Positions 52,448-62,315 are shown, numbered from the stretch's first letter. The stretch: DNA of 64,000 nucleotides from Candidatus Poribacteria bacterium (GCA_016215705.1 JACRIR010000135.1:1-64000), one strand, 5' to 3'. Notes: a model not told the origin generated them from the sequence alone. Numbers and translations: made by a program.

Positions 52448-53932
52448 TCATTGTTTGACAAATGACCGCGCCTGGCCGCTCGTAATCACGTTGAGCGGCT
52501 GCTGGCTCAAATCCGCTCCGCGCACGCGCCAAAACACCTGCCGTCCGGCCGGAATGCGGTTCCAAATCGCCGCCGGCATCGCCCAGCTTGTCGCCGTGAC
52601 GGTCATCCGCAGATTCTCGCGCGTCGACCAGAACGGCGTGAAGGTCGGAGCGAGACTCAGGTCCACCGCGAATCCGTTGTTTGTTCCACCATCCGGCGTC
52701 CACGCAAACGTTGGGGGAGAAGTCAATACGGACAGGTCTGCCGGCGATTGGAGAGTGATTGCCGCAAGCGTGCTGACGGTCGTTAAGCGATAGATTGTCC
52801 CGTCCACCGGGGATGAGTGCCCAAGATAGAGTTCACCCGCCTCGTCCTCACCAAAAGTTGTGATCGCGAGTGCCGTGTCCAGCATCGGGACTACTGTCCA
52901 TCCACCAAGTCCGTCCGGAACCGCGCCCGAAATTAATCCCGAGCAGAAATCGGCGAAGAAATATATCCCGAAAAGGTCGGGGAAGTCGGCCCCTCTGTAT
53001 CGGTAACCGCCGGTGATGGAGCATCCGCCCGTGAGGTGGCTGTATTCCAGGATGGGCAGGGTCAATGTTCCGTCATTGCAGGCCGTTGTAGGATTGAAGC
53101 AATGATTACCCTCCATGAATCGCCACCCATAGTTCTCGCCACCCACGCTCGAGGCAGGCTGAAAATCAATTTCCTCCCACATATCCTGCCCAACATCCGC
53201 AATGAACATATCGCCGGTCAGCCGGTCGAACGTGAACCGCCACGGGTTGCGCAACCCGAGCGCCCAGGTTTCTCCACGCGCACCCTGAATCCCGACAAAG
53301 GGATTGCCGGCAGGGGTCGCATAAGGAACAGCGCTGTCGACGTCGATGCGGAGCATCTTCCCCAGGATCGTGTCCAGGCTCTGGGCGTTATTGAAAGGGT
53401 CACCCGCCGAGCCGCCGTCTCCCATGCCGATATAGAGGAATCCGTCGGGTCCGAATTGGAGCTGGCCGCCATTATGATTTGCGAATGGTTGCTGTTGCGT
53501 AAGCACAATAATCGCCGAATTCGGATTGGCAACATTCGGATTTGCCGAAACGGAATAACGCGCTACAACCGTGTCGCCGTTAACGTCCGTGTAGTCGATG
53601 AAGAAGAAACCATTGATTGCATAGTTCGGGTGGAATGCGACACTGAACAGTCCGCGCTCGCCGCCTGTCGATACAAGCGTTCTGATGTCCAGGAATGGAG
53701 TCGCCAACACTTGCGTACCATCAAAAACCACAATTCGCCCGTCCTGAAGTGTAATAAAAAGCCTGCCGGAACCGTCACCCGCATTGGTAATATATGTTAC
53801 GTTTGGCACGCCGGTAGCAATTGGCTGCAACTGCAAGACGGTTGCAGATTGCGCGCTTCCCGAAATCAGCAGAAGCGCAACACACACTGACAACCCAACC
53901 CACTTTCTCATTTCCATGAACTGCGTATTCAT
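52448..53932 (-). CDS. Secreted PQQ-dependent sugar dehydrogenase (glucose/sorbosone type) with shared C-terminal domain
   Basis: 494 residues. Signal peptide (RKWVGLSVCVALLLISGSAQS), then a six-bladed propeller domain with the family segments GLFSVAFHPNY, FANHNGGQLQFGPDGFLYIGMGDGG, GLRNPWRFTFDRLTG and WEEIDF...GENYGWRFMEG. These residues form the PQQ/calcium site of soluble glucose dehydrogenase relatives. The last roughly 100 residues (about 395-494) contain SPADLSVLTSPPTFAWTPDGG and VFWRVRGADL and end RSFVKQ. They match the end of the beta-helix protein at 18.8-19.1 kb. Confidence 0.88.
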   Translation of the reverse strand: MNTQFMEMRKWVGLSVCVALLLISGSAQSATVLQLQPIATGVPNVTYITNAGDGSGRLFITLQDGRIVVFDGTQVLATPFLDIRTLVSTGGERGLFSVAFHPNYAINGFFFIDYTDVNGDTVVARYSVSANPNVANPNSAIIVLTQQQPFANHNGGQLQFGPDGFLYIGMGDGGSAGDPFNNAQSLDTILGKMLRIDVDSAVPYATPAGNPFVGIQGARGETWALGLRNPWRFTFDRLTGDMFIADVGQDMWEEIDFQPASSVGGENYGWRFMEGNHCFNPTTACNDGTLTLPILEYSHLTGGCSITGGYRYRGADFPDLFGIYFFADFCSGLISGAVPDGLGGWTVVPMLDTALAITTFGEDEAGELYLGHSSPVDGTIYRLTTVSTLAAITLQSPADLSVLTSPPTFAWTPDGGTNNGFAVDLSLAPTFTPFWSTRENLRMTVTATSWAMPAAIWNRIPAGRQVFWRVRGADLSQQPLNVITSGQARSFVKQ

Positions 53933-54396
53933 GATGCACCCCCAACCCCTTATGCTCTAACCCCCCAATATGTCCCCGAGATTGTTTCGCCCCGCTCGCA
54001 ATGACCGCCCAGGGGGCAGTGTTTCTTTCACAATTAGCCACGTATGGCATGTGACGAGGCGCTCCTGGAGAAGGATGCGAAAGATGAAACGCCCTTCTCC
54101 TTTTTAGAAACTTGGCACAAAATCAAATGATACGCCAACCAAGCGGCAATTTCATCGCGATGTTTCAAAAACAGGCAATGAAAACGACCTTAATTGTATT
54201 ATCTTGCGACAACAAATCCGTTGCTCCGACTTGCGTCTGCAAAGCATTGTTGAGCGTCATTGCGCAACTGCCTGTGAAATAATTGCTTATGTATTCGACC
54301 GCGAAAGTCGTCTGTCCCATGATCCCATTGGCATAGTCAATGCTCTCCAGTAAAGTAAAAAAAGGAAGAAGAGAAAACAAGTAAGGAGGTACGTAA
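53933..54396. other. Intergenic region with dispersed repeats and an orphan terminator-like hairpin
   Basis: Bases 53963-54035 contain the common GTCATTGCGAGCGGGGCGAAACAATCTC-type sequence in reverse orientation. Bases 54068-54105 form ggagaagg / ccttctcc followed by TTTTT, terminator-like on the plus strand although no rightward gene precedes it. About 54165-54350 may carry a decayed coding fragment on the minus strand (IDYANGIMGQTTFAVEYI and following), too short to assign. Confidence 0.45.
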
Positions 54397-54870
54397 ATGG
54401 CTATCGTAAGACATAGAGGGGCGAGAGAGTTCGAGCCCTTTACAAATTTCTTCGATTTTCCGGAACTCTTTACGGATCGGTCTGTCGATTTCCCGTTAGG
54501 GTTCGGTGGCAGACGGCTCTTGGACATGCCTACGGTGTGGCATCCGACCGCCGATGTGTTCGAGGACGACAACTATTTCTATGTAAGGATGGACCTGCCG
54601 GGAATGACCAAGGACCAGATCGCGTTGTCCTTTGACGGCCATATCCTGTCCGTTACGGGTAACCGCGGAGAAGGCCAATATGGGGACGACACTTGCTACT
54701 GGTCCCGCGAGCGATACACGGGCGAATTCCATCGATATGTCCACGTTCCGGGGGAGGTCAACTCCGAGAACCTGATGGCCAAGTATGAAAGCGGAGTCCT
54801 CGAAGTGGCGCTGCCCAAAACCGAAAAGGCGAAAAGACTCAAGATAGCTATCGAGTCCGGAGAAAACTGA
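54397..54870 (+). CDS. Hsp20/alpha-crystallin small heat-shock protein
   Basis: 157 residues. The N-terminal arm is followed by the alpha-crystallin beta-sandwich: PTADVFEDDNYFYVRMDLPG, FDGHILSVTGNR and the conserved YESGVLEVALPK near residues 129-140. A C-terminal IxI-type motif is reduced to KIAIE. It holds unfolding proteins in a refoldable state. Excellent AAGGAGG ribosome site; no CIRCE operator found upstream. Confidence 0.93.
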   Translation: MAIVRHRGAREFEPFTNFFDFPELFTDRSVDFPLGFGGRRLLDMPTVWHPTADVFEDDNYFYVRMDLPGMTKDQIALSFDGHILSVTGNRGEGQYGDDTCYWSRERYTGEFHRYVHVPGEVNSENLMAKYESGVLEVALPKTEKAKRLKIAIESGEN

Positions 54871-55024
54871 GTGAGAGGGCTTTCCTCTTGACCCGTAACT
54901 CAGACCCGCGCGCCAGCGCACTCCAGCGCTGGCGCTTGCTTTTGACTTTCCACTTTCGGCCTGCGCAATGCCTCAACATCTAGATGAACTTCCGTGTATG
55001 GGTTCTATATGTTGTATTTTTTTC

Positions 55025-55052
55025 TTGACAAATCCCCAAAATATGGTACACT
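55025..55052 (+). promoter_or_regulatory. Promoter of smc
   Basis: TTGACA at 55025-55030, 16-base spacer, TACACT at 55047-55052. Expected start near 55059, giving a leader of about 60 bases before the smc ATG. Confidence 0.6.
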
Positions 55053-55119
55053 GTAGCCATAGTCATTCCAATTCACATCATTAGGCGGCGCGCACAGTAT
55101 CATCCTGGAGACATAACTC

Positions 55120-58100
55120 ATGTATTTAAAAGAACTTGAGCTTTGCGGGTTCAAGTCATTTGCACACAAGACTACGCTCAATCTAGAGAAGGGAATATCG
55201 GGAGTTGTAGGCCCCAACGGGTGCGGTAAAAGCAACATAGGGGACGCAATCCGTTGGGTCCTCGGTGAGCAGAAGATGCGGGTGCTCCGCGGGCAGCACA
55301 TGGAAGACGTCATATTCAGTGGAAGCGAAGACCGCCACCCCCTCGGAATGGCTGAGGTCTCACTTGTTCTTGATAATTCGAGCGGAAGGCTTCCGCTTGA
55401 ATATTCCGAAGTAAGTATCACCCGAAGGCTTTTCAGGTCGGGCGAAAGCGAATACTACCTCAATAAACTGCCTTGTCGCAGGAAAGATGTCGTTGAACTT
55501 CTCATGGGAACGGGCATCGGCGTCGATTCCTATTCTCTCATTGAACAAGGGCGGATTGACCTCATCCTCAGCTCGAAACCGGAGGAACGACGCTACATCT
55601 TCGAGGATGCCGCCGGCATTATGAAGTACAAAACCCGGAAAGACGCCGCGCTCAGGAAAATGGAGCGCGCCGACACGAACTTGCTTCGCCTCCAGGACAC
55701 CATCATCGAGGTCCGGCGCCGGATAACTTCTCTCAAACGACAGGCCAACGCCGCTCAGCGGTATCGGCAATTCCGCGACGACCTGCGCGGCCTCGAGCTC
55801 AGGCTGGCTCTCCTCAAGTACCGCGAGCTCGACGAAGAACACAACGTTCTTGCCGCTCGCGCAAAGCAACTCGGCGACCAACTGGCGGAAATCACGGCCA
55901 GACAATCGGGGGAAGAAAGTGATCTTGAAAAAGATCGCATGGGTATGCTGGAACTCGAGAAGGCCCTCTCGCAAGCCCGCGGTCATTCGCGAGACCTCCA
56001 ATCGCAGATAGAGAAGACCGAAAGCCAGATTGCCTTGTTGCGCGAGCGAATCTCGGCAATAGACGCTCGAGAGAAACGCGACATCGCCGATATCGAGGAA
56101 CTCGATCGATCGCTCGAAACACAAACGCATGACCGCGCTTCGACCGAGGAAAAAGAGCGCGAGGCCACCGGGCGTGTTTCAGAGGCTCAACGCGGTCTCG
56201 ACGAGAAAGAGGCCCAAATGGCCGGCCTCCTTCAGCAGCTTGCCGCCGGTGAGAAAGCGATAGAGGAATTACGCTCCCTCCAACTTGAGAAACTGAATCG
56301 GAAGATCAACCTGCAGAACGAGATCAATGCGACCGAGACGAACATCCAGTCGCTCTCCAAACGCATGGCGAAGTTGTCCGAACGCAAAGTTCAAGTGGAG
56401 CAGAGCGTTTCGCAGCAAGAAAACCGACTGAGCGAGACCAGGTTCATGATCGAATCCCTCCGCGCCGCCCTGGCCTCGCTCGGCTCGGAATTAACCTCAT
56501 TAAATGGAACTGTCGCTGCCAGGCATTCTGAACTGGAAATGTCAGTCACGCGTCGCGATACGGCCCGTGACTCGCTCGCGTCCGCCCGCTCGAAGCTTTC
56601 CTCGCTGGAAGAACTGCGGGACAAGTTCGAGGGCTACGAGGACGGCGTGCGCGCTATAATGCTTGCAAAACAACACGGCGATGCCCGGGCAATCGGCGTC
56701 CTGGGTCCGCTGGCCGACCTTGTCCGCGCCAATAAAGAACACGAGGCCGCCCTCGAAGCCGCGCTCGGTCAGCGACTCCAGAATATTGTGGTCGAGGACC
56801 TCGACGCAGCCCGCCTTTGCGTTCAACTGCTCGAATCAAGCCATGCGGGCCGCGCAAGCCTGATTCCCCTGGGCTCGTTTCCCACGAACGGGCATACTGC
56901 CGAGCCGCTGTCGCTCTTCGAGGCGGCGGGGACCCGGGCAATCGATCTTGCGCACTGTGACGAGCGAATCCGGCCCGTCATCGAAAAACTTCTTGGCTCG
57001 ACGTTCGTCGTCGAGTCACTCGACGCCGCCCTCGCGCTTGCGCCGTCGCTGGACCCCCGGCGCGACCTCGTCACGTTGCGTGGCGAGGCCATATCCTCCG
57101 TCGGCATTATCACCGCGGGCGATACCGGTAAAGGTCGCGGATTACTGGGCCGAAAAAACGAGATAGAAGAACTTCGTGACTCGATTGGAAAAAACACTGC
57201 TGTCGTCGAAACCGAGAACGCAAAAATAGCGAGCCTGAAAAACGACATCGAACAATGCCACGGACTCATCCAGAAACTCCGAACTTCCGTGGGATCGCAT
57301 GAGGTTGAGCTTGCGAAGGCCGAGCGAGACCAGCAGCAACTGAGCGCAGGCAAACAGCGCGATGAGCAGGAATGTGACGTGCTCGAGCAGGAGCGCTTGC
57401 TCACCGCCCATGAAAGTCAGGAGCTCGCAAAACAACAACAATATCTCATGCTCCGGATAGAGCAAGCCAGGATCGTTGAAGCCGAAACACAGGAAGAACT
57501 GAAGGGCGCAGGAGTTGCGCTCGGCGAGTTCAGAAACCGCAAAGACGTCCTGGCCGCCGAAATAGCCGATTTCAAGGTCAACCTTTCTTCACTGCAACTT
57601 ACCTGTCAGACCTTCAAGAGAGAAATTCATCGACTCGAGGCGGATATGCTGGAAACGGCGCGTCGTATCTCCGAGAAACGGAACGACGTCGCCGAGGGCG
57701 CCAGGACGCGGGCAGCTTTCGCAAATGAGATCGAGGACTCTCGTAGCGCGATCCAGCGGATATTCGAGCAGAAGCGCACACTCGACGCCGATATCGAGAA
57801 GACCGACGAGCAGAGACGCGAGCTCTTCGACAGAATGAAGGCCCTCGACGACAGTCTCAAGAAGACCCGCGCACTGGCTCACGATGTCGGAGCCCAACAC
57901 CATCAGACCGAGATTGCGCTCGCGCAGAATGAAGAAAAAATATCGTTCCTGAAGGAGAAGACAATCGCTGACTACCGCCTGTCGATGTCCGAGATTGCCC
58001 AGGAGATTACGGTCGAGGAGAACTTCGACCCGCAGGCGGCCGCCGATGAGGCGCAGCGGCTGAGGAGTAAGATCGAATCGATCGGCCCCGTGAATCTTAT

Positions 58101-58716
58101 CGCAATCGAAGAGTTTGAAGAACTCCAGCAACGCTACAACTTCCTCATTCAGCAGGAGGCCGACCTCAGAAAAGCAAAAGAGGCGCTTCTCGGGATCATC
58201 AAAAAGATAAACGAAACCACGCAGACGATGTTCATGGAAACCTTCGAGCAGATTCATGGCCATTTCCATGAGATATTCAGGAATCTTTTCGGCGGCGGGC
58301 GCGCCACTGTGCAGCTCATCGATCCGTTGAACCCGCTTGAGAGCGGCATCGAGATCAGCGTGCATCCGCCCGGCAAGAAAGCGCAAAGCATCTCCCTGCT
58401 CTCCGGTGGAGAGAAGGCGCTCACTGCGATTGCGCTCCTGTTCGCGATTTTCAAATCGAGGCCGAGCCCCTTCTGCGTGCTCGACGAGGTGGACGCGGCC
58501 CTCGACGACAGTAACATCCTCCGGTTCACCCGCCTCGTCAAGATGTTCTCGAGCGACGTCCAGTTCATCGTCGTTACGCACAACAAGCGCACTATGGAAC
58601 TGGCCGATGTGCTTTACGGCGTCACGATGGAAGAGCGCGGCGTGAGCCAGATTGTATCGGTCAAATTCAAGAAGACGAGCGCATTCGAGTTTCTTGAGCC
58701 TAGCGTCGCTTCTTGA
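55120..58716 (+). CDS. smc: Chromosome segregation protein SMC
   Basis: 1198 residues, typical length. N-terminal Walker A GPNGCGKSN at 31-39; long coiled coils at about 170-500 and 680-1020 flank a hinge at about 520-670 (IGVLGPLADLVR...GLLGRKNEIEEL). The C-terminal head carries the ABC signature LLSGGEKALTAIALLFA and Walker B FCVLDEVDAALDD. SMC with ScpA/ScpB compacts and resolves chromosomes; scpAB are not in this window. Next to ftsY, a common bacterial arrangement. Confidence 0.98.
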   Translation: MYLKELELCGFKSFAHKTTLNLEKGISGVVGPNGCGKSNIGDAIRWVLGEQKMRVLRGQHMEDVIFSGSEDRHPLGMAEVSLVLDNSSGRLPLEYSEVSITRRLFRSGESEYYLNKLPCRRKDVVELLMGTGIGVDSYSLIEQGRIDLILSSKPEERRYIFEDAAGIMKYKTRKDAALRKMERADTNLLRLQDTIIEVRRRITSLKRQANAAQRYRQFRDDLRGLELRLALLKYRELDEEHNVLAARAKQLGDQLAEITARQSGEESDLEKDRMGMLELEKALSQARGHSRDLQSQIEKTESQIALLRERISAIDAREKRDIADIEELDRSLETQTHDRASTEEKEREATGRVSEAQRGLDEKEAQMAGLLQQLAAGEKAIEELRSLQLEKLNRKINLQNEINATETNIQSLSKRMAKLSERKVQVEQSVSQQENRLSETRFMIESLRAALASLGSELTSLNGTVAARHSELEMSVTRRDTARDSLASARSKLSSLEELRDKFEGYEDGVRAIMLAKQHGDARAIGVLGPLADLVRANKEHEAALEAALGQRLQNIVVEDLDAARLCVQLLESSHAGRASLIPLGSFPTNGHTAEPLSLFEAAGTRAIDLAHCDERIRPVIEKLLGSTFVVESLDAALALAPSLDPRRDLVTLRGEAISSVGIITAGDTGKGRGLLGRKNEIEELRDSIGKNTAVVETENAKIASLKNDIEQCHGLIQKLRTSVGSHEVELAKAERDQQQLSAGKQRDEQECDVLEQERLLTAHESQELAKQQQYLMLRIEQARIVEAETQEELKGAGVALGEFRNRKDVLAAEIADFKVNLSSLQLTCQTFKREIHRLEADMLETARRISEKRNDVAEGARTRAAFANEIEDSRSAIQRIFEQKRTLDADIEKTDEQRRELFDRMKALDDSLKKTRALAHDVGAQHHQTEIALAQNEEKISFLKEKTIADYRLSMSEIAQEITVEENFDPQAAADEAQRLRSKIESIGPVNLIAIEEFEELQQRYNFLIQQEADLRKAKEALLGIIKKINETTQTMFMETFEQIHGHFHEIFRNLFGGGRATVQLIDPLNPLESGIEISVHPPGKKAQSISLLSGGEKALTAIALLFAIFKSRPSPFCVLDEVDAALDDSNILRFTRLVKMFSSDVQFIVVTHNKRTMELADVLYGVTMEERGVSQIVSVKFKKTSAFEFLEPSVAS

Positions 58717-58779
58717 GTCCGGCATCGCTTAGTGCTATACTGTTGTCCGCATGAATCTGTCCGGCGATTGACTTTTTCC

Positions 58780-58803
58780 AGGGGCGCAGCATGCTGCGCC
58801 CCT
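58780..58803. repeat. AGGGGCGC palindrome
   Basis: A perfect 24-bp palindrome, AGGGGCGCAGCA and its complement, in the smc-ftsY gap. The outer (T)AGGGGC/GCCCCT(A) matches copies at 30.09, 46.33, 62.41 and 63.88 kb, while the inner bases differ. Confidence 0.8.
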
Positions 58804-58943
58804 CGTGTTTACTCTCATTCCCACGGCTCATCGTAATTCCCGTGAAAGCGGGAATCTCTTCTCGTCGCGCATGGCGGTCCCGGCCGAGCGCCCGCTCCCG
58901 AGGGAATGACAACCCGCACATGAACAGAAAGGACTGACAAGCA

Positions 58944-59879
58944 GTGGGGGAGAAGAACCGATTTGGCATCATTGCAAGACTGAGAAGCCAACTGAGCAAG
59001 GCGAGGGAAGGCTTCGCCGCGAAGGTTCGCAGTCTGCTTCGCAGGGGCAAAATAGATGAAGGTATTTTTGAAGAGCTTGAGGCTGCGCTTATTCAGGCCG
59101 ATATGGGCGTCAATACCACTTCCGAGCTTGTCGAGAAAATGCGCAATCGCGCGAAAGATGACAAGCTTACTGACGCCGAGCAACTCTACTCAGTGCTCGA
59201 AGAAGAGCTCATCTCACTCCTTTCGCGTCCGGCCGGTGTCGAGCCTAAACCGGTTCAGCCCGTTGGTCCGCGGGTGACGTTGATGATAGGCGTCAACGGC
59301 GTCGGCAAGACCACCACTATCGGCAAACTCGCAAACATGCATCGTCAGGACGAAAAGAAAGTGCTGATCGCCGCGGCTGACACCTTCCGGGCCGCCGCCA
59401 TTGAGCAACTGGAGATATGGGCCAACCGCTCGAGCGCAGACCTGGTAAAACATAAGTCAGGCGCAGACCCGGCCGCTGTCGCCTATGACGCGCTCGCAGC
59501 CGCCATTGCAAGAAAATGCGATTATCTGATTATTGATACGGCCGGAAGACTTCATACCAAGACAAATCTAATGGAAGAACTCAAGAAGATAAAGCGCGTT
59601 CTGGGCAAGCTCGACCCCACTGCCCCTCACGAGATTCTCATGGTTCTCGACGCCACTACGGGGCAAAACGCGCTCTCTCAAGCGCGTCTTTTCACTGAGG
59701 CGCTCGGCATTACCGGCATTGTTCTGACAAAACTCGATGGGACCGCCAAAGGCGGCATAGTCGTGGCCATTCAGCAGGAATTCGGAATACCGGTCAAATA
59801 TATCGGCGTCGGCGAATCGCTCGACGACCTGAAACCCTTTCACCCCGACGAATTCGTGAAAGCCCTCTTCGAGGACTAG
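58944..59879 (+). CDS. ftsY: Signal recognition particle receptor FtsY
   Basis: 311 residues. N-terminal four-helix domain, then the NG GTPase: GVNGVGKTTTIGKLA (G1, about 116-130), AAADTFRAAAIEQL (G2), DTAGRLHTKTNLMEEL (G3), TKLDGTAKGG (G4). It docks ribosome-SRP complexes at the membrane. It lacks the long acidic N-terminal extension of enterobacterial FtsY. GTG start with AAAGGA about 12 bases upstream. Confidence 0.97.
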   Translation: MGEKNRFGIIARLRSQLSKAREGFAAKVRSLLRRGKIDEGIFEELEAALIQADMGVNTTSELVEKMRNRAKDDKLTDAEQLYSVLEEELISLLSRPAGVEPKPVQPVGPRVTLMIGVNGVGKTTTIGKLANMHRQDEKKVLIAAADTFRAAAIEQLEIWANRSSADLVKHKSGADPAAVAYDALAAAIARKCDYLIIDTAGRLHTKTNLMEELKKIKRVLGKLDPTAPHEILMVLDATTGQNALSQARLFTEALGITGIVLTKLDGTAKGGIVVAIQQEFGIPVKYIGVGESLDDLKPFHPDEFVKALFED

Positions 59880-59903
59880 AAACCTTTGCCCTTTCGCCTT
59901 TCT

Positions 59904-60191
59904 CTATCCTCCCGCTATGGCTGAAAGAACTGAAATCTCATCCCCGTCGTTCAGCTTTCGCTTCAAATCGTTGGGCAGGTCGAGACGATCTCCGTTCAGC
60001 AGAAAAGTGGCCTGCCCTCGCTTTACGACTGTGGTGAAGAATCTGCGACCAAGCGCCTTTCTCTTGTCAAGGCGAGTGAACACCGCTTGAGGGGTATCAT
60101 CCTTTGTGAATGGTTCCTCAAAGGCGGTATTTAACGACTGTTCAACGAATGCGCCGATTATTCGTACACGTATCGACAATGCGATCACCAA
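59904..60191 (-). CDS. MoaD/ThiS-family sulfur-carrier-like protein
   Basis: 95 residues, beta-grasp-like, ending in the diagnostic Gly-Gly (SAIAGG) that is adenylated and thiocarboxylated in MoaD/ThiS. It sits 53 bases downstream of an aldehyde:ferredoxin oxidoreductase gene; MoaD-like proteins there are thought to serve tungstopterin synthesis. The N-terminal start is uncertain (TTG at 60191, GTG at 60188 or TTG at 60179), as no strong ribosome site is visible. Confidence 0.8.
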   Translation of the reverse strand: MVIALSIRVRIIGAFVEQSLNTAFEEPFTKDDTPQAVFTRLDKRKALGRRFFTTVVKRGQATFLLNGDRLDLPNDLKRKLNDGDEISVLSAIAGG

Positions 60192-60244
60192 CTACGTACT
60201 TTGAGATTCTCTCCGCAATCGGGTAGGTGCAAATTCATTCGCAC

Positions 60245-62236
60245 TTACTTCATATCCTTTACGACGTTATCCAGGCGGAGGGCCATGAGTCTTGCCTTGT
60301 CAGGCACGCCCGTTTCATAGTTCCACCCCATCTTGTCATAATATCGTTTGGCCGTCTTGTCAAGATCGAGTGTGATGCCTGCAAGCGGTCCCTTACCAAG
60401 GGCAGGATGCCCGGATGCCCTGTTTCGGATACGGGTATCGGCCGGTTTGATTCCTTCCCGGACATTAAAGCAATGTCTTAAGGTAAGTATCCTTTCTCCA
60501 ATGTCGAGAAAGTCTTGTGTATTCAGTTTCCATCCGGTTGCCAGATTGATCCACTCGAAAAGCGGGTACTCTCCGACCATTAGGCCGAACATGCAAATGC
60601 CCGCACTGTTCCCTACTTGAACGTATTGACTGTTGATGGCCTGGTACTCACCCACCTTATCATAGTTGTACTTCGACGATTTCAAGGAGACCTGTTTGAA
60701 CGGCTTGACTTGCTTGAATTTCTTGTGCAATTCCATGAGCATGACATAGGTGTCCGACGAAATCGTGTGGCGACCGGGGGTAGGCTCGACCTCGTATGCG
60801 GTCCCAAACGAAGGGTCAAAAAGCGGACTGTGCATGGGTAGTTCCTGTCCGCCTGCATGAACGGCAAATTTCTCCGAGCCCTTCCCGATCTTCTCGGCAG
60901 CCTTCTTGACCCCATCGGCCAGGACATCACCGAAACCGGACCGCGTAGCCAGCATTTCGGTCATTTTGACAATCGCGTCGGCGTTTCCCCATGTCAGCTT
61001 GATGCCGTCGGTGTCCTTGTCGGTGATGAGCCCGTTTTCGTAGCACTCGATTGCGAACGCGACCGACGCCCCGGCTGAGATCGTATCGAGTCCGGTCCGG
61101 TTGCAGATTTCGTTCGCGGCAATGATTGATTCTAGATCATCGTTCAGGCACATTGTCCCGAAGGCAGCGAGGGTCTCGTATTCGGGCTTGTGGCCGTTCT
61201 CCATTGCGTATTTGCCCTCTTTCACTTTCACAATGCCGCCACAACCGAGCGGGCAAAAGGCGCAGAAGTATCGCTTCTCCTGATACTTGAGCACGTTCTC
61301 GCTGCTGATCTTGCTGGACTTGGAGTCGAGGGGAAAATCATGGTAACCGCTTCCGCCCCAGTTCTTCACAGGGGAATCACCCGATTCCGATGAGAAAGCG
61401 GTCAGCCCGGCGGTTCCGTACCGCAATATGAGTTCTTTATAGGTTGTAGGCGGTGTTGCGAAGAGGAAGGGAAAGAAGCTGCGAACCAGTTTGCCCATAA
61501 AGTTAAGGTTGTCCACCGATGCCTTATCTTTGAAAGGAGGCTTCTTCTTGAATTTCTCCAGATAGCTTTTTCGTATCTGCGAAAATGAATTAGAGTCTGC
61601 CAGCTCGGTCTTCTTATCGCCTAGCGCGGCGATAGCCTTCAGCCTCTTCGATCCCATCACCGCGCCCAGACCCGACCGCCCCGCCGCTCTTCCTCCGTCC
61701 GTTATCACACCCGAGATTAGCGAGAGCTTTTCTCCGGCAGGTCCGATGCAGGCAACCTGGTATTTATTGTCTCCCAGTTTCTCGCGGATTATGGTTTCCG
61801 TCTCGACGCAGTCTTTTCCCCAGACGAACGAGGCGTCCATAAGTTGAGCCTTGTCCTGGTTAATGACGAGAACTACGGGTTTCTGCGAAATACCTTTCAC
61901 GAAGACGGCGTCGTAGCCGGTTCGTTTAAGCATCGGCGAGAAATATCCGCCTGAGTTCGCGTCCCCCCATGTTCCGGTGAGCGGCGATTTCCCTGCAACC
62001 ATGTATCGCCCTGAAAACGGCGCGCCTGTGCCGGTCAGGAGACCGGTCGTAAAGCTGATAATGGCGTCGGGTCCGAGCGGGTCAATCTTCGCGGGCTGAC
62101 GATCATATATAAGCTTTGCGGCGAGCCCGTATCCGCCGAGAAAATCACGATAGATCTGTTCGTCGATTTTCTCGTCCCAAATTTTTCCCGTGCTCAGGTC
62201 GGCCCACAGCACCTTACCCATGAAGCCAAAAGGCAT
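60245..62236 (-). CDS. aor: Aldehyde:ferredoxin oxidoreductase (tungsten type)
   Basis: 663 residues. AOR N-terminal domain (WADLSTGKIWDEKID, then FLGGYGLAAKLIYDR, PFSGRYMVAGKSPLTGTWGDAN) binds tungstopterin. The 4Fe-4S ligands are CAFCPLGC near 316-323 plus the distal Cys in LRHCFNVREG near 600. It oxidises aldehydes to acids using ferredoxin, typical of strict anaerobes. GAAAGGAG ribosome site supports the ATG at 62236. Leftward operon with the MoaD-like gene. Confidence 0.95.
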   Translation of the reverse strand: MPFGFMGKVLWADLSTGKIWDEKIDEQIYRDFLGGYGLAAKLIYDRQPAKIDPLGPDAIISFTTGLLTGTGAPFSGRYMVAGKSPLTGTWGDANSGGYFSPMLKRTGYDAVFVKGISQKPVVLVINQDKAQLMDASFVWGKDCVETETIIREKLGDNKYQVACIGPAGEKLSLISGVITDGGRAAGRSGLGAVMGSKRLKAIAALGDKKTELADSNSFSQIRKSYLEKFKKKPPFKDKASVDNLNFMGKLVRSFFPFLFATPPTTYKELILRYGTAGLTAFSSESGDSPVKNWGGSGYHDFPLDSKSSKISSENVLKYQEKRYFCAFCPLGCGGIVKVKEGKYAMENGHKPEYETLAAFGTMCLNDDLESIIAANEICNRTGLDTISAGASVAFAIECYENGLITDKDTDGIKLTWGNADAIVKMTEMLATRSGFGDVLADGVKKAAEKIGKGSEKFAVHAGGQELPMHSPLFDPSFGTAYEVEPTPGRHTISSDTYVMLMELHKKFKQVKPFKQVSLKSSKYNYDKVGEYQAINSQYVQVGNSAGICMFGLMVGEYPLFEWINLATGWKLNTQDFLDIGERILTLRHCFNVREGIKPADTRIRNRASGHPALGKGPLAGITLDLDKTAKRYYDKMGWNYETGVPDKARLMALRLDNVVKDMK

Positions 62237-62286
62237 AGGCGACTCCTTTCAATGCTTTAGCCGGATTCCCGCCTTGCTCCACGTAC

Positions 62287-62315
62287 ATCTTACAGAGCAA
62301 TCCCGCCTCCGTCAA
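62287..62315 (-). promoter_or_regulatory. Promoter of the AOR operon
   Basis: Reading leftward: TTGACG (62315-62310), 17-base spacer, TAAGAT (62292-62287). About 50 bases before the AOR start codon. Confidence 0.5.

Noticed and set aside
54165-54572. Leftward hypothetical gene overlapping hsp20
   Set aside because: Its N-terminal half is antisense to hsp20. The C-terminal 60 codons look vaguely protein-like but could at most be a decayed fragment.
57589-58725. Long leftward reading frame opposite smc
   Set aside because: Antisense shadow of the SMC coiled coil and head; no ribosome site or family match.
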